64,000 nucleotides of DNA from Guptibacillus hwajinpoensis (GTDB taxonomy: Bacteria; Bacillota; Bacilli; Bacillales; Guptibacillaceae): NCBI RefSeq assembly GCF_029277305.1, contig NZ_CP119526.1. One strand, 5' to 3'. A program made the position numbers and the translations under genes. The notes beneath the pieces were generated by a model. The model was not told where the DNA came from, did not search any database, and worked only from the letters and a program-made list of their open reading frames with translations. Shown here one piece after another: positions 1 to 7,288 of the stretch (its first letter is position 1; the number at the start of each line of letters is the position of its first letter).

Positions 1-90
1 GTAATTAAATTTAATTAATTATTAAGTGATCACGTATTCACATTATGAGACTGAGAGTATTTAAAAAAAATCAGAGAAAGTAGTGGCAAA

Positions 91-354
91 ATGGTGATGG
101 TAATAGGCTATGTAGTGGCATTTCTAAGTGCTCTTGTAGCACTCGAACTAGGCAAAGGAAAGGCCATTGAAGGAAAACTAAAAGTATGGGGAATCGCTAT
201 TATGCTGCCGATCTCACCAGCCTTATCGATTGCGATTGGATTAACGTATGCAGTAATTGTTCAAGACCCATGGACAGGATTAATATTTTGGTTCATATTA
301 CCATTTATTTTCATGACAGGTCTTATCTTATTGTTGATTGGAAATTATCTATAG
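91..354 (+). CDS. Small hypothetical membrane protein
   Basis: Unrecognised 87-residue protein. It is strongly hydrophobic, with about three membrane segments near residues 3-18, 32-55 and 62-85, and a short charged stretch (GKGKAIEGK) after the first. The ribosome binding site is poor: the nearest purine run is GAGAAAG about 12 bases ahead of the ATG, and two further start codons follow within 4 codons, so the exact start is uncertain. It is followed by two more small membrane protein genes in the same orientation. I assign no function. Confidence 0.55.
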   Translation: MVMVIGYVVAFLSALVALELGKGKAIEGKLKVWGIAIMLPISPALSIAIGLTYAVIVQDPWTGLIFWFILPFIFMTGLILLLIGNYL

Positions 355-446
355 AATAATAGATAGGATTATGTGCAATAGTTTCAAATCGATATTGGGT
401 TATTCAAGTATTACACTATTGCAATACATAAAATGGGGGTTAATCA

Positions 447-620
447 TTGTTTGTTTTTATAGTTGCTGTAGTATCTATCGTTATTTGGAGTACTGTATCT
501 AGAGAACTAGGGTCATCGTCAAAAGAAAAGGATAATCAGAAGATTGTTACATTAATGTCTGCTGGTACTTTGTTAACAATAATACTGACGTTCTCACTTC
601 TTAAAAATATCCAATTATAG
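447..620 (+). CDS. Small membrane protein, TTG start
   Basis: A 57-residue reading frame starting at TTG with a well placed GGGGGT ribosome binding site at 435-440. It has two hydrophobic stretches (first ~14 residues and about residues 34-52) separated by a charged loop with SSSKEKDNQK. The layout, two membrane segments around a short lysine-rich loop, resembles the small membrane protein at 2044-2235. No family is recognised. It is supported only by ribosome binding site, hydrophobicity pattern and lack of any competing gene. Confidence 0.5.
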   Translation: MFVFIVAVVSIVIWSTVSRELGSSSKEKDNQKIVTLMSAGTLLTIILTFSLLKNIQL

Positions 621-783
621 AAATTGCGAATAAAGCAAACTGTTACCAATTGATTTTGCTGATCTTTAATTAGGAGCTTATCCGTTATTCGTATAAGCTC
701 CCTTTTTATGAAATCGTCATTGTTTTGGTTGCTGGAATTTGAAATAATTGGTAGTAACATATGAAGACTGAAGGGAGTAGCTT

Positions 784-1071
784 ATGCCGAAAACTTTTTC
801 AGGAAGATTAGCTGGAATAATATTAGCTATTTTCGTAATACAAGTTGTTGTTTTTATTATTAACCTATTTAGTAATAATGGATTTGGTGCAATTGTGAAC
901 TTTATCAGAATAGCACCATTCACTTCTTTATTGGGTCTGATCTTTGGAGTTACTGGCTCAATTAAGGAAACCGGTAACAGTAGAGCATTGCCAGTTATAA
1001 CGACCAGTTTAAGTGTTGTTTTGGGTGGGTTTACTTGGTTCTTTCTGTTTGGTTGGTCATTTGGAGGATGA
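784..1071 (+). CDS. Hypothetical three-segment membrane protein
   Basis: 95 residues, unrecognised. The ATG is preceded by GAAGGGAG at a good distance. Hydrophobic segments lie near residues 9-28, 44-60 and 70-92, consistent with an integral membrane protein. The end is rich in Trp, Phe and Gly. It may be co-directional with the acetyltransferase that follows, but the spacing of about 75 bases with no clear terminator does not prove an operon. Function unknown. Confidence 0.6.
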   Translation: MPKTFSGRLAGIILAIFVIQVVVFIINLFSNNGFGAIVNFIRIAPFTSLLGLIFGVTGSIKETGNSRALPVITTSLSVVLGGFTWFFLFGWSFGG

Positions 1072-1147
1072 AACATTAAAAGGATAAACCACAACTAAAG
1101 GTTAATATCTAATTAATCATTAATCCACTGAAAGGATGTATTTTAGC

Positions 1148-1591
1148 GTGAGGGATGTTTATTTTAGAAACATTACTACTTCTAATGAATCAGCAGCAAG
1201 AAAGATAGCATTAAAATCTGGACAAGAAGAATTTATTGAAACAGTAGATGAATGTTTAGAAGAAGCAACTACTTATAAAGGATGGCACCCAGTAGCTATC
1301 TATCATAATGAGGAAATGATTGGGTTTGCGATGTACGGTTCTTTTGGCCCTAATAAAGATACTTGGATAGATCGAATCATCATTGATGAAAATTATCAAG
1401 GAAAAGGCTATGGGAGAATTGCAATGAAGAAACTAATTGGAATTGTTTCAAGAAAATTTGAAGTAACCGATATTTATTTAAGTATCGTTGAGGAGAATAG
1501 AATCGCTTTTAATCTATATAAGAGCATGGGATTTGAGTACATAAATGAAAGAGACCCTAACGGTGAACTCATATTTAAGTATTCTATTTAA
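1148..1591 (+). CDS. GNAT acetyltransferase, BltD (spermine/spermidine acetyltransferase)-like
   Basis: GNAT-fold N-acetyltransferase that should transfer an acetyl group from acetyl-CoA to an amine. Over its whole length it resembles B. subtilis BltD, a polyamine acetyltransferase: FIETVDECLEEA near the start, GFAMYGSFGP in the middle, then DRIIIDENYQGKGYGR, the acetyl-CoA pyrophosphate loop (Q/RxxGxG/A), and a C-terminal NRIAFNLYKSMGF. I chose GTG at 1148 (147 aa) because the ribosome binding site AAAGGA overlaps the upstream ATG at 1136, and BltD begins at the equivalent point. Polyamine as substrate is inferred from similarity; no bmr/blt-type pump lies beside it. Confidence 0.8.
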   Translation: MRDVYFRNITTSNESAARKIALKSGQEEFIETVDECLEEATTYKGWHPVAIYHNEEMIGFAMYGSFGPNKDTWIDRIIIDENYQGKGYGRIAMKKLIGIVSRKFEVTDIYLSIVEENRIAFNLYKSMGFEYINERDPNGELIFKYSI

Positions 1592-1625
1592 CTAGTTAAG
1601 CTAAGTAGAAGGGACGTTGCATATA

Positions 1626-2051
1626 ATGAGAGACATCATTGACTTAATTGAATCAAATAAACTAGGAGTTACCGACTTAGATATTCATTTAACTGAAGAG
1701 AAATTAGGCGTAACCTTTCCAACTCAGTACAAAGAACTTTTTAAACTGACTAATTGTGCTCAAGTTGGTGAATGGACTTTGTTCCCAATAATAGACGCTA
1801 AAAATAGAAAGAAAACATGGGATGACATAGTAAGACAAAACATAGAGCTAAGAGATGAAGATATTCCAGCAGAGCTCATATTTATTGGCGAAGATGGAAC
1901 AGGGGACAAGTTATGCTTTAGGCATGTTAGTGGAGAGTATGATAACAAAATATTTATTTGGTACCACGAAACAGGAAGATTTGAAGAAATAGCTTCAAGC
2001 CTAAGAGAATTTGTTATTTCGTACTCTGAAGAAGTAGAAGAGGATGAATGA
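1626..2051 (+). CDS. SMI1/KNR4 (SUKH) family protein, possible orphan immunity protein
   Basis: 141-residue protein of the SMI1/KNR4 (SUKH-1) superfamily, visible as EEKLGVTFPTQYKELFKLTN near the N-terminus, the GEWTLFPI strand, the acidic IGEDGTGDKLCF segment, and a closing FEEIASSLREFV helix. In bacteria this fold commonly serves as an immunity protein against polymorphic toxins, though housekeeping members also exist. ATG at 1626 is preferred over an upstream TTG at 1617 because AGAAGGGA at 1608-1614 sits 11 bases before it and too close to the TTG. No toxin gene is visible nearby, so a role in immunity is inference. The next gene overlaps its stop. Confidence 0.8.
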   Translation: MRDIIDLIESNKLGVTDLDIHLTEEKLGVTFPTQYKELFKLTNCAQVGEWTLFPIIDAKNRKKTWDDIVRQNIELRDEDIPAELIFIGEDGTGDKLCFRHVSGEYDNKIFIWYHETGRFEEIASSLREFVISYSEEVEEDE

Positions 2052-2235
2052 ACATATGGCTAATGAATTTGCATTACTTACAGTCTCGCCTTTGTATATA
2101 TTAATGGTTGTTCTGAGTATCATCTATTTAATTGTCTTAAGAGAAGACAAGGGCTGTTTTGTAACCTTCGGGAGGATAGGTTCTGTTGCCTATATTCTAA
2201 TGTACATCATTGCACTGATTTTATTTATCTTTTAA
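2044..2235 (+). CDS. Small two-segment membrane protein
   Basis: 63 residues with two hydrophobic segments near residues 14-32 and 44-62, separated by a charged loop (REDKGCFVTFGR). It overlaps the end of the SMI1/KNR4 gene by 8 bases, so the two are probably translated together; an internal ATG at 2056 is an alternative start. No family recognised. Small membrane proteins coupled to SUKH genes suggest a shared accessory role, but this is inference. Confidence 0.55.
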   Translation: MNEHMANEFALLTVSPLYILMVVLSIIYLIVLREDKGCFVTFGRIGSVAYILMYIIALILFIF

Positions 2236-2450
2236 TTAATGGCTCTTTTCTTCGCTAATTGGAGCGGAAGGATGCTCGACTCCTGCGGGACTAGCGGGAC
2301 AGGTGAGACCCCACAGGAGCGTTAGCGACGAGGAGGCTCACCGCCCGCCCCGCGGAAAGCGAGCATCCTGGAGCGGAAATTAACCCGTATAGCAACAAAG
2401 AATACGAATACTTCTAAAAGCAACAATCTTTTAGAAAAGAGCCTAATTAA
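2233..2450 (+). repeat. Interspersed repeat, filled copy A
   Basis: Non-coding element bounded by an inverted repeat, GGCTCTTTTC at 2241-2250 against GAAAAGAGCC at 2434-2443, extended outward by AT-rich TTAATTA. Inside is a 100-bp GC-rich core (2270-2369) between direct repeats GGAGCGGAA at 2261-2269 and 2370-2378. The core folds on itself: GGATGCTCG at 2270 pairs with CGAGCATCC at 2360, followed inward by GCGGG/CCCGC blocks and GGTGAG/CTCACC. Related copies lie at 48.8 and 62.8 kb, and core-less copies at 38.4 and 59.8 kb. It carries no credible gene. Confidence 0.85.
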
Positions 2451-2574
2451 TTGAGACCAAACAGGGTAATTGAGCTACCAGTTTTCAAGAAAGGAAGAAT
2501 GGCTTAACAAATTACTTCTGCACAGTGTGAAACGTGATCGATTAAAAATTAAACTAATTGCGAGGTAGAAATAT

Positions 2575-3051
2575 ATGAATATATCTATTCGAAGAGCTGA
2601 GCAAAACGATTATGAATCATTGTTGCCTTTATTTAGGCAAGTTCATGACCTCCACGTTGATATAAGACCAGATTTGTACAAAGAGAATTTGACTCCAGTT
2701 GAGCAAGAGTTCTTTGAAAGCCAGTTGAGTGATGTTAAACAGCACATTTTTGTTGCCGCAGTAAGTGATGAATTGGTTGGCGTTATAGTGACCAAGGAGG
2801 AGAAATCAACTGAAAACTCATTTGTCAAAGCGAGGAAAGTATTAGTAATAAACAGTTTATCCGTTAGTGAAAAGTATCGAACGAAGGGAATAGGAAAGAA
2901 ACTAACGAAATACGTTTTTGATTTAGGCAGGAACCTCAGATTTGATAGTATTGAATTAGGTGTATCTGAGAAAAATACGTTTGCTATTGAATTCTATAAA
3001 TCAATTGGGATGACTACAAAAAGTAGAAAAATGGAGATTGTATTAAACTAA
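2575..3051 (+). CDS. GNAT family N-acetyltransferase
   Basis: 158-residue acetyltransferase with the full GNAT domain: N-terminal SIRRAEQNDYESLLPLFRQ, a central INSLSVSEKYRTKGIGKKL with the acetyl-CoA-binding R/QxxGxG loop (RTKGIGK), and NTFAIEFYKSIGM near the end. ATG at 2575 follows GCGAGGTAG at normal spacing. The substrate cannot be told from sequence. It lies after repeat copy A and is separated from the convergent subtilisin gene by a terminator hairpin that serves both. Confidence 0.85.
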   Translation: MNISIRRAEQNDYESLLPLFRQVHDLHVDIRPDLYKENLTPVEQEFFESQLSDVKQHIFVAAVSDELVGVIVTKEEKSTENSFVKARKVLVINSLSVSEKYRTKGIGKKLTKYVFDLGRNLRFDSIELGVSEKNTFAIEFYKSIGMTTKSRKMEIVLN

Positions 3052-3084
3052 TAGCTCTTTAATGGATAATTATACAAGTAAGTA

Positions 3085-3124
3085 TAAAAAAGCATGGATC
3101 ATAATAAATGTTGACCCATGCTTT
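3085..3124. terminator. Bidirectional terminator between GNAT and subtilisin genes
   Basis: Inverted repeat AAAAGCATGG / CCATGCTTTT around an AT-rich loop, with A-run on the left and T-run on the right, so it can stop transcription from both convergent genes. Confidence 0.8.
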
Positions 3125-3136
3125 TCTACTACTCTA

Positions 3137-4276
3137 TTACCTTGTTGCTTCGTATACATCGATTACGCCGTTACCATAATAGAAAGAACTTCCTAGAGGT
3201 ATGGCTGTATCATTAAGCTTTTGACGAACATCTGCGTTTGATAGTCCCGGATTGGCTGCCATGACTAGCGCTGCTGCTCCAGCTACGTGAGGAGAAGCCA
3301 TAGACGTACCATTGTAGCTGTCGTAGCCATTACCCGGAACGGAGCTTGAAATGTTAACACCTGGCGCCATTACCTCAAGCTCTGATCCTACACTTGAGAA
3401 CGATGCGCGTTTGTTATTGGAATCTACTGCACCGACTGCCATTGCAGAGTCGTATTTTGCAGGATAGCCGATTGTATTGAATCCGAAGAACGTTCCTTCG
3501 TTTCCTGCTGCCGCAACAACTAATACACCTGAGTTGTAGGCATTGTCTGTCGCATTTTTAAGTGCAGTTGAACCAGAGCTACCACCCAAACTCATGTTAA
3601 TCACATCCATGTTGTTATCAACTGCCCACTCAATTCCTTGAATAATGCCGCTGTAAGTTCCGCTACCTGAGCTATCTAGTACTTTTACAGCATATAAACT
3701 AGCAGAATGTGCAACACCAAGGACGCCAACACTATTGTTCAGTCCAGCAACTGTACCAGCAACGTGTGTACCATGGCCATTACCGTCTGTCGTTGCGTCT
3801 GGTTCACCAGAAACGAAGCTCGCACCGCCGCTCACGTTAAGGTCTTCGTGGCTAGCGTCGATTCCTGTATCTAGAACTGCAACTTTAACACCAGAGCCAG
3901 TGTTTCCAGTCGCTTGAACTTGATCTGCTTTGATATGAGGAATACCCCAAGGTGTTGTTTGTCCAATTGCATGTGCCACTTGATCTTCTTCTACATATGA
4001 CACATTAGGGTTTTTCTTTAGTGCCTTAGCCGCTGGTTCAGGCAATGAAATAAGCATCGTATCCATAAATTTAAACTGATGCTTAACCTGTCCACCTAGT
4101 TTCTGTATGTTGTTAATTTGAGCTTGATTAATATTTGTTTTAAAACCAACGAGGAAGTTCTTTGGTCCTTTGTCCGCCGGTGCAGCAGATGCAGAAGGTG
4201 AAGAGAAACCAACCAATAAGGATAGAACAAGGACCATGCTGAAAATAATACTTAATTTTCTTAATGTAACTTTCAT
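3137..4276 (-). CDS. Secreted subtilisin-like serine protease (S8) precursor
   Basis: 379-residue extracellular alkaline protease precursor. It has a signal peptide (about residues 1-32, ending SASAAPA), an I9 propeptide (about 39-101) and a mature S8 domain probably beginning AIGQTTPWGIP near residue 103. The triad is Asp136 in VLDTGID, His168 in GHGTHVAGT and Ser325 in GTSMASPH; the offsets match subtilisin numbering 32/64/221. I chose ATG 4276 because GGAGGAAAAG lies just upstream; the frame stays open for 14 more codons without a ribosome binding site. The mature enzyme is of normal subtilisin length (about 277 aa). Probably degrades external protein; monocistronic with its own terminator. 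Confidence 0.95.
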   Translation of the reverse strand: MKVTLRKLSIIFSMVLVLSLLVGFSSPSASAAPADKGPKNFLVGFKTNINQAQINNIQKLGGQVKHQFKFMDTMLISLPEPAAKALKKNPNVSYVEEDQVAHAIGQTTPWGIPHIKADQVQATGNTGSGVKVAVLDTGIDASHEDLNVSGGASFVSGEPDATTDGNGHGTHVAGTVAGLNNSVGVLGVAHSASLYAVKVLDSSGSGTYSGIIQGIEWAVDNNMDVINMSLGGSSGSTALKNATDNAYNSGVLVVAAAGNEGTFFGFNTIGYPAKYDSAMAVGAVDSNNKRASFSSVGSELEVMAPGVNISSSVPGNGYDSYNGTSMASPHVAGAAALVMAANPGLSNADVRQKLNDTAIPLGSSFYYGNGVIDVYEATR

Positions 4277-4318
4277 TTCTTTTCCTCCAATCATGATTTT
4301 ATAACGGATAACAATCAA

Positions 4319-4710
4319 ACTATGTACTCGTGGTGCTCAGGTCCCGGGCCCGAATGTATGTGTCAGAAAAGTTCGACTATTACTATTTTCATGGTAACAC
4401 GAACCAGAAGTTTATAATATTGGGAAATAGATAGAGATTAATAGAGGTTAAAAAGGTATTATATACATTGGTTTCCCAATCAACAAGTTAAGGAATTAGC
4501 GTTATAATATAAGGTTTATGTTCAATAGTAGAAGCTGTTTTGTTATTGATTGATTTGGCTTAAAATAGAGTGTAAAGGATTTTGCTGACAGCTGTATTGA
4601 AAATGGCGTTATAAAAGAGGTTGAGGTCGGTGTAGCGTTAATTAGTATTGAAGATGAATGATTTTGAATTTGAGAACTAACATACATTTGTTCAGGAGGC
4701 GTTACATTAG
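4319..4710. other. Intergenic region, no gene supported
   Basis: About 390 bases between the divergent subtilisin and YdeI-like genes. It contains a GC palindrome CGGGCCCG near 4345 and AT-rich sequence. Reading frames here are short and lack ribosome binding sites. A plus-strand stretch ending near 4659 reads as an acidic peptide tail but has no start, so a decayed fragment is possible and not supported. Promoters for both neighbours must lie here; I could not fix them. Confidence 0.5.
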
Positions 4711-5364
4711 ATGTCGATTGTTGATAAGTTAAAGTTATCAAAATATAAAAATATGGCAGTTCTTCATAACCCAGGAGAATACGAGATCTTTCATGAATAC
4801 TTGAGTTCATTATCTAGGGATCACGATGCTATCTTTATATTTGTGAAGAATATTGAGGAGATGGCTGAGAATTTAAATCATGTAATCGCGAATGATGAAG
4901 TCCTTCAGCCAAAAGGGTATTTGTTCTTCGCTTATCCTAAAAAGGGCAATACAAAATATGAAACTTACATTCATCGAGATGAAATGTTTCCCTCGTTGAA
5001 GGTTGGAGAAGATGGCTATGTGAAAGACAGCGACATTAAATTTTCTCGTATGGTCAGCATGGATGATGTTTTTACAGTGGTTGGAATGAAAAAGGAAAAG
5101 AAGAAAGCACCAAAAACTGCCCCGGCGAGTCAGTGTGTATCGGACTATGAAGATCAAGTACGTGATGTAGAAAACCTCTTGTCCGACCATCTCACAGAGC
5201 AAGAGTTTTTCCGTAATCTGACTCCTGGCTATCAACGAGACTGGGCAAGGCAAATTTTCTCCGCTAAGCAACAGGCCACTCGAGATAAGCGAACGAAGCA
5301 AATGATCGAGGTGTTATCAGAGGGGTACAAAACGCTGGATCTTTATCGTCGTAGGAAGAAGTAG
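4711..5364 (+). CDS. YdeI/OmpD-associated family protein
   Basis: 217-residue cytoplasmic protein. The last ~60 residues carry the YdeI/OmdA signature: a helical segment LTPGYQRDWARQIFSAKQ followed by ATRDKRTKQMIEVLSEG. The N-terminal ~100 residues form an alpha/beta domain (AVLHNPGEYEIF, GYLFFAYPKKGN) seen in longer members, joined by a Lys-rich linker (KKEKKKAPKTAP) near residue 130. ATG 4711 follows a strong CAGGAGGCG. The biochemical function of the family is not established in Bacillus; in enterobacteria relatives were linked to porin regulation or bacteriocin protection. Confidence 0.8.
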   Translation: MSIVDKLKLSKYKNMAVLHNPGEYEIFHEYLSSLSRDHDAIFIFVKNIEEMAENLNHVIANDEVLQPKGYLFFAYPKKGNTKYETYIHRDEMFPSLKVGEDGYVKDSDIKFSRMVSMDDVFTVVGMKKEKKKAPKTAPASQCVSDYEDQVRDVENLLSDHLTEQEFFRNLTPGYQRDWARQIFSAKQQATRDKRTKQMIEVLSEGYKTLDLYRRRKK

Positions 5365-5436
5365 AGTTTTTACTTGGATTGGAAAAACTGTACGTCAATC
5401 GATAAACAATAAAAGAATCACTTTTGGAGGTAACAG

Positions 5437-6075
5437 TTGTCTGAACTAGTAAAAAATGAAGTGAAAAAGATCAAATTTAGTTTATTAAAACTAACGATAT
5501 TATTTGTTGTTTTAATGATTACAGTTCCGTACTTATCAAACATTGGAGTCAACTGGGCTATTTACTTATTTCTATCTCTGTACATCTTGCCGGCGCAAAA
5601 CGCTGTACTAATTACTAAAGTGCCAAATGCACAAGCACTTATTATTTGGAAAGATAAACTTGCTAATGGAAGTGAGCTTATTTATGCAAAGTTTTTTGCT
5701 AAGCTGGTTCACTATTTAATTACAGCAGTTCTAATTATTATTGGATTACTAGTTACATTCTCTATTAGTCCTGAGAGCAAATCCTACTTAGATAAAACGA
5801 TTCCTTTTCTTTATCAAATTCATTATTTCCTAGTCATCTTTCTTAATCTACTCTTTTATGCACCAGCTGCATTTTTGGCTTCACTTTATGCTTTACATAA
5901 AGGCTTAAATGAAAAATGGGTCAACTTACTTTTTATATTGATCGTAGGAGTTGTGACTTTAATTTCAGTCTTTTTAACCTATACTCTTCCTGTTCTTCTT
6001 CTTGTCATCACACTCTCGCTAGTTATAGCAAGTCTATTATTGAAGAAGTTACTGCATCAAACAGAGAGTGTCTGA
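5437..6075 (+). CDS. Hypothetical integral membrane protein
   Basis: 212 residues, unrecognised. It starts at TTG with GGAGGT at 5426-5431, ideal spacing. After a Lys-rich N-terminus (KNEVKKIKF) it has about six hydrophobic segments, near residues 17-33, 38-52, 87-108, 130-150, 163-180 and 184-202. The layout is like a small permease subunit of an exporter, but no ATPase partner lies nearby, so I assign no function. Confidence 0.7.
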   Translation: MSELVKNEVKKIKFSLLKLTILFVVLMITVPYLSNIGVNWAIYLFLSLYILPAQNAVLITKVPNAQALIIWKDKLANGSELIYAKFFAKLVHYLITAVLIIIGLLVTFSISPESKSYLDKTIPFLYQIHYFLVIFLNLLFYAPAAFLASLYALHKGLNEKWVNLLFILIVGVVTLISVFLTYTLPVLLLVITLSLVIASLLLKKLLHQTESV

Positions 6076-6100
6076 AACAACTAATTGATGTGGAAGCAAT

Positions 6101-6126
6101 AGCAACAGTCTTTTAGAAAAGAGCTT
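6101..6126 (+). repeat. Solo right end of the interspersed repeat
   Basis: AGCAACAGTCTTTTAGAAAA followed by GAGCTT nearly matches the right terminus of repeat copy A (2419-2444), with about two differences. No left end or core is present, so this is a remnant or a co-opted end. It runs directly into the terminator stem. Confidence 0.5.
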
Positions 6127-6157
6127 GGAATGGCACTTCGCCTCCAAGCTCTTTTTT
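6117..6157. terminator. Bidirectional terminator
   Basis: AAAAGAGCTTGGA / TCCAAGCTCTTTTTT around a 12-base loop, between the convergent membrane protein and TetR genes. Its left arm is the end of the repeat remnant. Confidence 0.85.
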
Positions 6158-6177
6158 AGTGTGAATTCCATTTGTTA

Positions 6178-7089
6178 TTAATCCGTACTTTCCTCGCAAG
6201 CTTCGGCAACACGCTCAAAATAACGTTCCACTAACCCGCTAAGTGTTTCCACTGCTTTCTGATCTAGCATTTCATCATTGCGAATTGAAAGTAGCACACT
6301 TTCAATTAAGAATTTCCGAGGCTTCTTGGAGTGGAGTAATTCATCTTGTACAAAGTCTAACAGTTGGATAGATTTCGCATGATTTAGTTTCGGTACAAGC
6401 TTTTCTTTAAGAGTCTGTATCGTTTGGTAAAGCTTATCTTGAAAGTCTTGCTCGGATCTCGTCGCATCAGGTAACCAGCTATTCATTTGATCAGGGGTGT
6501 TTAACTGATCGCCTGATTCCGAAGCTCCGTTAACGATATTCACGATTCGATCGACAGTATATCGGACAACAGGGTAGATGTCTGCACTTGCTCCATTAGC
6601 AATCGAATAATACTTCACATTGTGATGAAGCATTCCAAGGAACATGATTGAACTGTCAAGTAAATATGGGCGCTTTTCCTCACCGAATAACTCAATGAAC
6701 CGATGAAATACCCAATTTAACATCCTCATTTGTCCCGCTTTAAGAAAGTTTTTCAATTCCTCATCCGTAGAGACGAAAACTTCTTCAAATAACGTGATCA
6801 ACTTATTCTTTTTATTTGTGTTCATCTGGAATTCAATTTGTTTGACGAAGATGTCTAGGTTAGATGGATCTTGCCCAATGAGAAGTTCATTTCTGCTTGA
6901 TTCCATTGATTCATACAGTGATTTAAAAAGTGCAATTAACAGCTCATTTTTGGAAGAGAAGTAATTGTAGAAAGTGCCTTTCGAAATGCTGCTATATTCT
7001 AGAATATCTTGAATCGAAGTTGATTGAAATCCTCGTTCTATGAAAAGCTGATGAGCCATTTGTATAACATGTTGTTTTCGATTATTCAT
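6178..7089 (-). CDS. TetR/AcrR family transcriptional regulator
   Basis: 303-residue repressor. The N-terminal TetR helix-turn-helix is clear: AHQLFIERGFQSTSIQDILE then SSISKGTFYNYFSSKNELL (about residues 9-50). The C-terminal ~250 residues form the ligand-sensing part and are longer than usual for TetR (about 200 aa in total). ATG 7089 follows AAAGGTGAT; the frame is open upstream without a ribosome binding site. It diverges from a DHA2 drug exporter across about 200 bases, the usual layout for a repressor of its neighbouring pump, so it probably controls that pump and itself. Ligand unknown. Confidence 0.9.
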   Translation of the reverse strand: MNNRKQHVIQMAHQLFIERGFQSTSIQDILEYSSISKGTFYNYFSSKNELLIALFKSLYESMESSRNELLIGQDPSNLDIFVKQIEFQMNTNKKNKLITLFEEVFVSTDEELKNFLKAGQMRMLNWVFHRFIELFGEEKRPYLLDSSIMFLGMLHHNVKYYSIANGASADIYPVVRYTVDRIVNIVNGASESGDQLNTPDQMNSWLPDATRSEQDFQDKLYQTIQTLKEKLVPKLNHAKSIQLLDFVQDELLHSKKPRKFLIESVLLSIRNDEMLDQKAVETLSGLVERYFERVAEACEESTD

Positions 7090-7288
7090 CGTATCACCTT
7101 TGAGAATAGTTATTTTTATGAATTGTACTGCCTGTATAAAAATGATCATACATTACTTTTAACTCTAAGACAAATGCCTTAGAATAGGGAAATTTTATTG
7201 ATTGCAATTAGTGAACTCATGGTATATGATGTGAAGAGTTGAAACGATAGTATAAATTATTGTACTAAAGGTGTATGGGGGAATTACC

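Noticed and set aside
4295..4315. ACGGATAACAATC upstream of the subtilisin gene resembles part of the lac operator.
   Set aside because: Only about ten bases match and the flanks differ; no vector sequence surrounds it, so chance is the better explanation.
4343..4353. CCCGGGCCCG looks like a cloning site.
   Set aside because: No other polylinker or vector sequence; the surroundings are ordinary AT-rich chromosome.
4502..4810. A 102-codon minus-strand reading frame.
   Set aside because: It overlaps the start of the YdeI-like gene, has low-complexity composition and no ribosome binding site.
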